From: Sphingomonas faeni
Lineage (GTDB): Bacteria; Pseudomonadota; Alphaproteobacteria; Sphingomonadales; Sphingomonadaceae
NCBI RefSeq assembly: GCF_024273235.1
Contig: NZ_JANBVH010000043.1
Location: 1 to 35,410 of the forward strand
Length of the DNA stretch: 35,410 bases
Direction: 5' to 3'
The position numbers and the translations under genes are program-made. The stretch's first letter is position 1. Each line of letters starts with the position of its first letter. Shown one piece after another: positions 8,914-14,943 of this stretch. The notes beneath the pieces are model-generated. The model was not told where the DNA came from. It did no database searches and worked only from the letters and a program-made list of their open reading frames with translations.

Positions 8914-9433
8914 GGTGGGGCGGGCGCTGATCCTCCCCCGCAAGGGGGAGGTGGCTGGCCCTTGCCAGACGGAGGAGGAGGGGGCGACCACGCAGGTTCC
9001 GTGTCCTCCCCCTCCGTCACCTGCGGTGCCACCTCCCCCTGGCGGGGGACGATAAGAATCGCCGGACCGTCTACGCCGGTCCTGAAGCCACTACCCCTTC
9101 TGCGTCACCCCGGACTGGTTCCGGGGACCACGGTTCCCCAAACGCGATAGCAGCGGTCAAGCCGACCGGTGGATACCGGAACAATGCTCTCCTGAGCAAA
9201 GCCGAAGGGTCTGGTATGACGGGGGAGGGCGCCACCTCCCGATCGTTCTCCTGCGAAGGCAGGAGCCCAGGACCAAGCAGGACACCGATCGCGTCCCCTG
9301 GCCCCCGCCATCGCAGAGGAACAAGACCGCACCCCTGCCGCCGGAGCATCCCCCGCGGCACCTGATAAAACCGCTGTCCTACACACCCCGATCCGGCATA
9401 CCTGATCGGTCCTCTCTGTAACGAGGATCGATC
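8914..9433. other. Repeat-filled intergenic region
   Basis: No gene supported. It holds three kinds of short repeat: a long imperfect inverted repeat at 8928-9052; a GTCACCCCGGACTGGTTCCG unit at 9104-9140, related to the element at 14672-14763; and GTTCTCCTGCGAAGGCAGGA at 9244-9272, a diverged half of the 55-base element found at 25675, 29837 and 32981. The promoter for the downstream pair must lie within the last ~100 bases, but I could not single it out. Confidence 0.65.
8928..9052. repeat. Imperfect long inverted repeat
   Basis: GGGGGAGGTGGC near 8943 pairs with GCCACCTCCCCC near 9029, and ACGGAGGAGGAGGGGG near 8970 pairs with CCCCCTCCGT near 9008. The whole can fold into one long stem with a short loop around 8990-9000. 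It lies just after a stop codon and may slow or end transcription, but its composition marks it as one of the genome's mobile-type intergenic repeats. Confidence 0.65.
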
Positions 9434-9676
9434 ATGGCGAACGCACCCACCCCAGCCGATCCGCAACCCTGCCGCACGGCCAGGCGCGCAATGCCCGCCC
9501 CCAGGCCCCGCTACGAACCCCCGATCCCCGACGACCTCCCCGACGCGGTCCGCCACGTCATGGCCTGGCAAGCGCATGTCGACGCCGGCCGGATCGGCAA
9601 CCGCATGCCCGTGTCGCCCGAGATCGCCGCCAACCGCGACCGCAGGACCGCGCTCGCCCGGACCATGCGCAAGTGA
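9434..9676 (+). CDS. Hypothetical protein, first of a coupled pair (80 aa)
   Basis: Family not recognised. The first 30 residues are Pro/Ala/Arg-rich and look disordered; the rest (PDDLPDAVRHVMAWQAHVDA, then IAANRDRRTALARTM) can form amphipathic helices. The ATG at 9434 follows GAGGA at 7 bases. Its TGA overlaps the GTG of the next gene (GTGA), so the two are translationally coupled and probably act together. Codon usage fits the rest of the window. Confidence 0.65.
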   Translation: MANAPTPADPQPCRTARRAMPAPRPRYEPPIPDDLPDAVRHVMAWQAHVDAGRIGNRMPVSPEIAANRDRRTALARTMRK

Positions 9677-11154
9677 CCGCCGCTCTCCAGGAATACGGCA
9701 CCGATCCCCGCGCCGATCCGGGCGCCGATCCCGGGACGGACCAAGCCGCCGAACCAGACGCCTGCTCGCAAACCGCCCCCGCGCCCTCGCAAACCAACCC
9801 CGCCGCGCGCGCCTACATCCCAGCCACCCCGACCCGCTACACCCAGCGCAGCGACGGCTGGACCCCGGATCGCCAGCGCGGCTTCCTCGAACGCATCGCC
9901 GAGGGCGCCACCGTCGACGAGGCCAGCGCCAGCGTCGGCCTCTCGCCCGGTGCCGCCTACACGCTGCGCCGCCGCGCGGCAGGCGCAGCGTTCGCGCTCG
10001 GCTGGGACGCCGCCAAGCTCGTCGCGCGGCCGATCGTCGCCGAAACGCTGTTCCTCCGCGCGATCGCCGGCCAGACCGAGCGCGTCACCCGGCCAGACGG
10101 CGAGGTGATCGAGCGCCACCGCTACGACAACCGCCTCGCCATGTCCTTGCTCAACCGCCTCGATCGCCACGCCGACGCCACCGAGACCGCCAACGCCGCC
10201 ACCCGCATGGTCGCCGCCGAGTTCGACGCCTTTCTCGACATTATCGCGCGCGACGCCGGCCCCGCCCGCGCCGGCCTGTTCCTCGGCGAGCGGCTACCGT
10301 CCGACGCGATAGGCGATAGCCCCGCGGAAGCGGCGATGGCACCGATCCTCGCGCTCGCCCGCGCCGATCGCTGGCTGCGCACCGGCGCCGGCCTAGCCTC
10401 CGAAATCGACATCACCGATCTCGATCCGGCCGCCCGCGCCACCTGGACCGCCGAGCAATGGGCGCGCGCCGAGGCCGCCGGCCTGCTCCGCCTCGCGCCC
10501 GAACCGGTTCCCGCGCCCGCGCCCGCGGCCGCAACCACGCCGCCCGCCGAGCCGCCCGCCGGACCCTCGCCAGCGTCTGCACTTCCTATACTTCACTCGG
10601 ATATGCACGAGGGTCGCATCGGCGATTGTCCGGTCTGGTACGATCATATCGCCGAGCGGTGGCGCACCTGCTTCCCCCCGCCGCAGCCCTATTTTGGTGA
10701 CGAGGACGGGGCGTTCGGCGACGACGACTACAGCCGCGAATGTTCGGACGACGAGGGGATCATCCTCGAGGCGCCGCGCGACCGTGAGATCGCCGAACGC
10801 GTCGTCACCGAGGGCGCGGACCGCGACACGTGGTTCGTCGGCTTCGCGATCGACGCAGGGCTGGTCGATGCAGACGCAGCGCAAGCCAGCGGCACCACCG
10901 ATGCGCGCCGCGTCGCGGGGCTCGCCTGGGCGTTCGATCCGCTGCGCGTGCCCGAGGTCGAACCCGCTCCCGCGCCGCAACGCGCCGCCGACTCCACCGC
11001 CGATCCCGATCAGTCGCAACGCGCGGACGATCCACCGCTGCGGCTTGCCGGGCCTGCACCCAATTCCCGCATCGGGCGTTCTCCCGCCGTCACTCTAATC
11101 GACGGAAACCCCCATGAGCATCTTCAGCAAGATCAAGTCCGCTATCTTTGGTGA
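9673..11154 (+). CDS. Large hypothetical protein with terminase-small-subunit-like HTH
   Basis: No exact family recognised. Residues 1-50 are disordered with tandem DPRADPGADPGTD. Residues 63-101 (WTPDRQRGFLERIAEGATVD, then EASASVGLSPGAAYTLRRR) form a helix-turn-helix like that of phage terminase small subunits and sigma-70 region 4-type domains. The following ~170 residues are helical and well mixed (FALGWDAAKLVARPIVAETL, DNRLAMSLLNRLDRHAD). A Pro/Ala linker leads to an acidic, aromatic C-terminal section (PQPYFGDEDGAFGDDDYSRE). No ATPase or nuclease motif is present, and no portal or large-terminase gene is nearby, so this is not a live prophage. GTG start coupled to the 80-aa gene. The last 14 codons run into the next gene, so the true end may once have been earlier. 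Confidence 0.7.
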   Translation: MTAALQEYGTDPRADPGADPGTDQAAEPDACSQTAPAPSQTNPAARAYIPATPTRYTQRSDGWTPDRQRGFLERIAEGATVDEASASVGLSPGAAYTLRRRAAGAAFALGWDAAKLVARPIVAETLFLRAIAGQTERVTRPDGEVIERHRYDNRLAMSLLNRLDRHADATETANAATRMVAAEFDAFLDIIARDAGPARAGLFLGERLPSDAIGDSPAEAAMAPILALARADRWLRTGAGLASEIDITDLDPAARATWTAEQWARAEAAGLLRLAPEPVPAPAPAAATTPPAEPPAGPSPASALPILHSDMHEGRIGDCPVWYDHIAERWRTCFPPPQPYFGDEDGAFGDDDYSRECSDDEGIILEAPRDREIAERVVTEGADRDTWFVGFAIDAGLVDADAAQASGTTDARRVAGLAWAFDPLRVPEVEPAPAPQRAADSTADPDQSQRADDPPLRLAGPAPNSRIGRSPAVTLIDGNPHEHLQQDQVRYLW

Positions 11155-11545
11155 GAAGGGTCCGCTCGGCAGCGGTCATTTCGGCACGCCCAAGGCTGTT
11201 CCCGCACCGGCTCCCGCCCCGCAGACCACCGCGGCCCAGCCAGCGCCGACGCCCGCCGCGCCGGCTCCGCAGGCCGCACCCGCTCAGGCAGTCGACGTCG
11301 AGGCCGTTCTCTCGGGTATCGCTGCGAAGAAGGGTTCCGATCTGAACTGGCGCACCTCGATCGTCGACCTGATGAAGCTGCTCGATCTCGATTCGAGCCT
11401 CGACAACCGCAAGGAACTCGCGACCGAGCTCGGCTATACCGGTGCGAAGGACGGCAGCGCGGAGATGAACATGTGGCTGATCAAGGCCGTGATGCGCGAG
11501 CTGGAAAAGAACGGCGGCACCGTGCCCGCCAACCTCAAGGACTAA
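11114..11545 (+). CDS. DUF3597 family protein
   Basis: The opening MSIFSKIKSAIFGEK, an Ala/Pro/Gln linker (about residues 27-60) and the C-terminal domain (VLSGIAAKKGSDLNWRTSIV, DLMKLLDLDSSLDNRKELAT, ELGY...MNMWLIKAVMRELEKNGG) are characteristic of DUF3597. That domain is a small helical LysM-associated-type fold of unknown function. Length (143 aa) is normal. The ATG at 11114 lies inside the end of the 493-aa frame and is preceded by GGAAACCCCC. A perfect 12-base hairpin follows the stop codon. The gene appears independent of the upstream pair despite the 41-base overlap. Confidence 0.9.
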   Translation: MSIFSKIKSAIFGEKGPLGSGHFGTPKAVPAPAPAPQTTAAQPAPTPAAPAPQAAPAQAVDVEAVLSGIAAKKGSDLNWRTSIVDLMKLLDLDSSLDNRKELATELGYTGAKDGSAEMNMWLIKAVMRELEKNGGTVPANLKD

Positions 11546-11552
11546 GGCCATG

Positions 11553-11582
11553 TCGGCGCCGGCAACCAAATGCCGGCGCCGA
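11553..11582 (+). terminator. Hairpin after the DUF3597 gene
   Basis: TCGGCGCCGGCA-ACCAAA-TGCCGGCGCCGA is a perfect 12-base-pair stem with a 6-base loop, beginning eight bases after the DUF3597 stop. No U-tract follows (ATTACGCTTT), so it may stall polymerase or protect the mRNA 3' end rather than terminate efficiently. Confidence 0.65.
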
Positions 11583-11622
11583 TCATTACGCTTTCAGTAC
11601 CAACTCTCTGAAAGGAAACGAA

Positions 11623-12036
11623 ATGCGCGTTGCGATGCTGGGCCTGCTGGCCGCCTCCACCATGGTTGCCGGCTGCGTCGGCGACGGGGGCAGCCGCTAC
11701 GGCGTCGACCCGCGCTATCGCTCCTACGATTATAACCGGCCCGATCCTGCCTATGGCAGCTACGACGCCGGCCGCTACTACCGCGACGACCGCCGCTATC
11801 GCGAGCGCCGCCTGTCGCGCAACGAGCGTATCTATCGTGGTAACGACGGCCGCTATTACTGCCGCCGCAACGACGGCACCACCGGGCTCATCGTCGGCGG
11901 AGTCGCGGGCGGCGTGCTGGGCAACATCATCGCCCCCGGTGGTTCGGGCCTGCTCGGCACCGTCCTCGGTGCGGCCGGCGGTGCGCTGGCCGGGCGTGCG
12001 GTCGATCGCTCCAGCAACGACACGCGTTGCCGCTAA
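11623..12036 (+). CDS. Glycine-zipper 2TM-domain lipoprotein
   Basis: An envelope lipoprotein. The signal peptide MRVAMLGLLAASTMVAGC ends in a lipobox with Cys18 as the acylation site. Residues 25-85 are Tyr/Arg/Asp-rich with repeated RYY/DYN/RRY units. Residues 88-129 are a glycine zipper (GLIVGGVAGGVLGNIIAPGG then LLGTVLGAAGGALAGRAVD), as in the Rick_17kDa_Anti/2TM family linked to outer-membrane integrity. Cys80 and Cys136 could pair. The ATG at 11623 follows AAAGGAAA. A frame open upstream of this ATG has no signal peptide and is rejected. A 13-base hairpin follows the stop. Confidence 0.9.
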   Translation: MRVAMLGLLAASTMVAGCVGDGGSRYGVDPRYRSYDYNRPDPAYGSYDAGRYYRDDRRYRERRLSRNERIYRGNDGRYYCRRNDGTTGLIVGGVAGGVLGNIIAPGGSGLLGTVLGAAGGALAGRAVDRSSNDTRCR

Positions 12037-12042
12037 ATTGCT

Positions 12043-12072
12043 CGACCGGCGCCGAAATATCGGCGCCGGTCG
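12043..12072 (+). terminator. Hairpin after the glycine-zipper lipoprotein gene
   Basis: CGACCGGCGCCGA-AATA-TCGGCGCCGGTCG is a perfect 13-base-pair stem with a 4-base loop, starting 6 bases after the stop codon and followed by TTGTAAAT. The stem core (CGGCGCCGG) is the same as in the hairpin at 11553-11582, so both may belong to one terminator type used in this genome. Confidence 0.75.
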
Positions 12073-12272
12073 TTGTAAATCATGAATGGGTCGAGCGGCG
12101 CGGGCAAAAATATTATGCGCGGTAATCGACGCAGTTCTTGACCCATTTTACCGGCAAGATTTGCAATTCCGGCGGTCTTGGCCCATATGGTGCTCAGCTA
12201 CAGTCGCACATCGACGGTTCTTGGCGCTTTGCGGCACCTTTCTCCTTCTTTCCCTGCTCCGCGGCATAGGAT

Positions 12273-12287
12273 GGCCCACGTCGGGCC
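12273..12287 (+). promoter_or_regulatory. Small leader hairpin upstream of the cold-shock gene
   Basis: GGCCC-ACGTC-GGGCC can form a 5-base-pair stem 13 bases before the AAGGAG ribosome site of the cold-shock gene, inside a 240-base untranslated leader. Cold-shock mRNAs often use leader structure for temperature control, but this stem is small and its role is a guess. Confidence 0.25.
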
Positions 12288-12311
12288 GTTCAAAATAAGA
12301 AGGAGCCTCGC

Positions 12312-12524
12312 ATGGCTATCACCGGAACCGTCAAGTTTTTCAACGCCGACAAGGGCTATGGCTTCATCGCGCCGGATGGCGGCGGCAATGATGCCTTCGT
12401 GCACATCACCGCAGTCGAGCGCGCCGGCATGCCGACGCTGAACCAGAACCAGCGCGTCACCTACGAGCTTGAGCCCGACAAGCGCGGCAAGCAGTCGGCT
12501 GTGAACCTCCAGCCAGCCGATTGA
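12312..12524 (+). CDS. Cold-shock protein (CspA family)
   Basis: A 70-residue single cold-shock domain that binds single-stranded RNA/DNA as a chaperone. RNP1 is KGYGFI (residues 14-19) and RNP2 is AFVHI (28-32). The opening TGTVKFFNADKGYGFI and the late VTYELEPDKRGKQSAVNL match the family throughout. The ATG at 12312 follows AAGAAGGAG at about 7 bases. It sits alone between two hairpins and has a long leader, typical of csp genes. This genome probably has several paralogs, so I give no letter to the symbol. Confidence 0.96.
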   Translation: MAITGTVKFFNADKGYGFIAPDGGGNDAFVHITAVERAGMPTLNQNQRVTYELEPDKRGKQSAVNLQPAD

Positions 12525-12565
12525 TCTCGCCGGCGGATTTCGGTCTGCCGCCTGATCTCGGTTGC

Positions 12566-12605
12566 GGTGCGGCGGTCTTCGGATCGCCGCACCAACTCTA
12601 TTTAT
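12566..12605 (+). terminator. Rho-independent terminator after the cold-shock gene
   Basis: GGTGCGGCGGTC-TTCG-GATCGCCGCACC is a 12-base-pair stem (one G-U pair) closed by a stable UUCG tetraloop, followed by AACTCTATTTATTCT, which is U-rich in RNA. It separates the cold-shock gene from the 76-aa gene. Confidence 0.8.
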
Positions 12606-12629
12606 TCTCTCTCGCAGGAGCGCACCAGC

Positions 12630-12860
12630 ATGGCCGATAATCCAGAATTTTACCGGGCCCGCGCTGATGAAGAGCGTCGCAACGGCGATGCTGCGCAACT
12701 CGACAATGTCCGCGATCGCTGCCGCCGCGCCGAAAAGGCCTGGGACGACATGGCCTCGCGCGCAGAACGCACCCAGATCCTCCGCGCCGCCCGCGAAGCC
12801 GCCCCCCCCGGTGGCGAACGCATGATGATCGGCACCCCCTCGATGGTCCCCGCCGAATAG
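12630..12860 (+). CDS. Small hypothetical protein (76 aa)
   Basis: A short, highly charged helical protein: FYRARADEERRNGDAAQLDN, VRDRCRRAEKAWDDMASRAE, then RTQILRAAREAA, with a flexible Pro/Gly tail. It has no signal peptide or membrane segment. The heptad-like spacing of Ala, Leu and charged residues suggests a helical hairpin or coiled coil. The ATG at 12630 follows GCAGGAG at about 9 bases, and a Rho-independent terminator follows at 12893, so it is a complete transcription unit together with whatever promoter lies in the AT-rich gap after the previous terminator. No function is known to me. Confidence 0.75.
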   Translation: MADNPEFYRARADEERRNGDAAQLDNVRDRCRRAEKAWDDMASRAERTQILRAAREAAPPGGERMMIGTPSMVPAE

Positions 12861-12892
12861 GCGAACCGTCGATTGCAGGTCGAAGCGAATGA

Positions 12893-12925
12893 AACCTGAG
12901 TGCAGCGATGCGCTCGGGTTTTTTC
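12893..12925 (+). terminator. Rho-independent terminator
   Basis: AACCTGAG and CTCGGGTT pair (8 base pairs, one G-U) around a 12-base loop, and a run of six T follows directly (12919-12924). It lies 32 bases after the 76-aa gene. Confidence 0.85.
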
Positions 12926-13488
12926 TTGCGCGTTGATGCATCGGGCCCCGTCGAAGGTCGGCAAGGGGTTCGCGCAGAGGCGCAGAGAACGCGGAGGCTT
13001 CAGCCGAGCCACCGGCGATCGAATACCGACGCTTCGGCATTCTACGTCCTGCGAAGTTCCACAGCTTTAGCGCCGCGCGGCCACAGGTAGCTTGAGCAAC
13101 CTTACAATTTCCGGTCATCCCCGCGGAGGCGGGGACCCATATCCTCAGATGTCCCGGACTGTTCGCCGAAGCCTGCCAGTAGTGATCCCCGCCTGCGCGG
13201 GAATGGCTTTGAGATATGCGGCGCTCCGTCGGTTCTAGACGGGAGATACTCTGTGCATGGCTGAAGGTCTGCACAATGCCGAGTTATACTGCGTCGAAAG
13301 ATCAACCCAAAGTCGATCCGTCCGTGCAGGTCGGGCAGGGGCACCCAAGCGCACCACCTCCGCGTCCTCTGCGTCTCCGCGCGCAAAAACTCTTGGCCTC
13401 CTGATCCAACCGGTGGTCGCGCCAGAGCAAGGGGTATTTCCCCACCAGAAGCGGCCGGGTGAGGAGGACACTGGCCCGATACCAGAGC
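12926..13488. other. Repeat-filled intergenic region
   Basis: No gene supported. GCGCAGAGGCGCAGAGAACG (from 12976) has an inverted relative near 13355-13382 (CGTCCTCTGCGTCTCCGCGC), a common sphingomonad intergenic unit. A second inverted pair lies at 13113-13205: GTCATCCCCGCGGAGGCGGG, with GATCCCCGCCTGCGCGGGAA. Frames at 13216-13404 and 13257-13595 read through the repeats and resemble no protein. Confidence 0.6.
13113..13205. repeat. Short palindromic intergenic repeat pair
   Basis: GTCATCCCCGCGGAGGCGGG at 13114 and GATCCCCGCCTGCGCGGGAA at 13181 each contain a CCCCGC..GCGGGG-type palindrome and flank about 45 bases of unrelated sequence. They resemble the GTCATCCCGGCG elements at 174-483 and look like a diverged member of the same class. 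Confidence 0.55.
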
Positions 13489-14490
13489 CTATTTCAACGG
13501 CTTCCCCGAATCCTTCCACCGATCGAGGATCTGCGATTCCGGTGGCAGCATATTTGTCACTACCGGCACGGCTGGCGTGGCAGGCACTGGCTTAACCTCC
13601 GCGAGCACCACCGGCGCGACCGGCACCGGAACGGCGACCGCCGCCGCCCCCGCCGCAGCGATCATCTGCGGTGTCGGCGCCGCGACTGTAGGCGAGGTCA
13701 TATGCGGCCCCGGCACCGGCTCGCCGCCCGCATAGCGCTGATTGAACGCGGCGGACGTGCCCCAATACCCCTTCCACCGATGGAAGAAATGCGCGCCGAC
13801 CACGTCGGTCATCACCAGCGCCCGGTTCCACGCCGGCGTCACCGCATAGGTGTGATAATGTGTCGCCAGCCCGACGGGCGCATAGACATAGCCTGCCAGC
13901 GCCATTCCCGCCGCTCGCGCCGCGCGCACCCATGCCGCCCGCGCCGGCATACGGGCGAGCGCGCCGTCGCAGGCGAAGCTGAACTGGCAGCCGGCATGCT
14001 CCGATCCCTGATACACCACGCCGCACACCGTTCCCGGAAACGCCGGATGGCGCGCCCGATTGAGGATGACCTGCGCCACCGCCTGTTGCCCGGCGTCGGA
14101 CTCGGATGCGGCTTCGTAATAGATCGCGGCGGTGAGGCATTGCAGCGCACGGTCACGGTCGAGCGCCGACGCGCCTACCATCGAGAACGGTCGCGCCGGC
14201 ACGACGCCGGCATCCAGCACCGCGCCCGCGGGGATTGGCAGATCGGGCAGGTCGATCGTTCCCGTCACGCCTGCCGCCGGCGCCGCGGTTTCCTGATCGG
14301 CGGACGGCATCGCGCTCGATACTGCGCGCGTATCCGCTGCCACCATCGCCCGATCGCGCGCGGCATTGCGCGCGGAAATGCCGCGGAGAGCGGCGTGCGC
14401 GGAGATGCCGGCGCCGATCACCAGCACCGTAGCGACCATCGCCAACCAGATGCGGCGCATCAGCCGAACCGTCTGCACCCGAACGCGCAC
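13489..14490 (-). CDS. SleB-type cell-wall hydrolase
   Basis: A probable peptidoglycan hydrolase of the SleB/CwlJ (Hydrolase_2) family, a lytic transglycosylase fold, acting in the periplasm. One hydrophobic segment (residues ~14-34, WLAMVATVLVIGAGISAHAA) is a signal peptide or membrane anchor. After a ~75-residue linker the catalytic domain covers about 111-240: CLTAAIYYEAASESDAGQQA contains the catalytic Glu126, followed by VAQVILNRARHPAFPGTVCG, the GCQFSFACDG motif and ATHYHTYAVTPAWN. The C-terminal ~90 residues are Pro/Ala/Val-rich. The GTG at 14490 has GAGGT 8 bases upstream, whereas the internal ATG at 14460 has none, so I take the GTG. It stands alone and converges on the 76-aa gene. 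SleB-like proteins of non-sporeformers have roles in cell-wall remodelling. Confidence 0.9.
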   Translation of the reverse strand: MRVRVQTVRLMRRIWLAMVATVLVIGAGISAHAALRGISARNAARDRAMVAADTRAVSSAMPSADQETAAPAAGVTGTIDLPDLPIPAGAVLDAGVVPARPFSMVGASALDRDRALQCLTAAIYYEAASESDAGQQAVAQVILNRARHPAFPGTVCGVVYQGSEHAGCQFSFACDGALARMPARAAWVRAARAAGMALAGYVYAPVGLATHYHTYAVTPAWNRALVMTDVVGAHFFHRWKGYWGTSAAFNQRYAGGEPVPGPHMTSPTVAAPTPQMIAAAGAAAVAVPVPVAPVVLAEVKPVPATPAVPVVTNMLPPESQILDRWKDSGKPLK

Positions 14491-14943
14491 GCTATGACCT
14501 CATAATGCCGGCATGAGCGGAATGCTCACACACCTGAACGATGCCTGTCGAATAGCCGATTTCGGTGGCTCGATCCCTTCCCAATTTCGGCCGTCCCACC
14601 GCGGGACGGAACGGTATTCGGCTAGGGCCGATCGACCTTCAGCTTGAACGCCAAATCAATCCTTTTCTCCGTCATGCCGGACTGGTTTCGGGGTCCACGG
14701 TGCCGCAAGATCGAGGGAATTGGGCTTGGGGAACCGTGGACCCCGGAACGAGTCCGGGGTGACGGAGCGGTTGTTGCCTCGCCCGGTACCAAAACATCGA
14801 ACGTCGATTGCTCTGGTTCGGTATGCGTGGCTCGACAGGGAACGATAATTTCACATATCCTTCCCCGCCGTTACCACCGACGCGTCCTATCCTTCCGGAT
14901 CACGATCGCCCGCCGGCTCGCAGATCGGCTTAGCAGCGATGGC
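14491..14943. other. Intergenic region with an inverted-repeat element
   Basis: No gene supported. It separates the SleB-like gene from the convergent 3' end of the long minus-strand operon. Besides the inverted repeat at 14672-14763 I see only unremarkable sequence, with a mildly AT-rich patch around 14840-14870 (GAACGATAATTTCACATATC). Confidence 0.6.
14672..14763. repeat. Inverted-repeat (REPIN-like) element
   Basis: GTCATGCCGGACTGGTTTCG then GGGTCCACGGT at 14673 faces ACCGTGGACCCCGGAACGAG then TCCGGGGTGACGG at 14738. The arms are about 33 bases, the loop about 30. A single-arm relative lies at 9104-9140 (GTCACCCCGGACTGGTTCCG). Confidence 0.75.

Noticed and set aside
8421..9032. Minus-strand frame (203 aa) opposite the 110-aa membrane protein
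   Set aside because: Low-complexity Pro/Gly/Ser/Arg reading that starts inside a repeat; the plus-strand gene has a ribosome site and a membrane helix.
9673..10150. Terminase-like HTH taken as evidence of a prophage
   Set aside because: No large terminase, portal, capsid, integrase or attachment-site repeats occur in the window.
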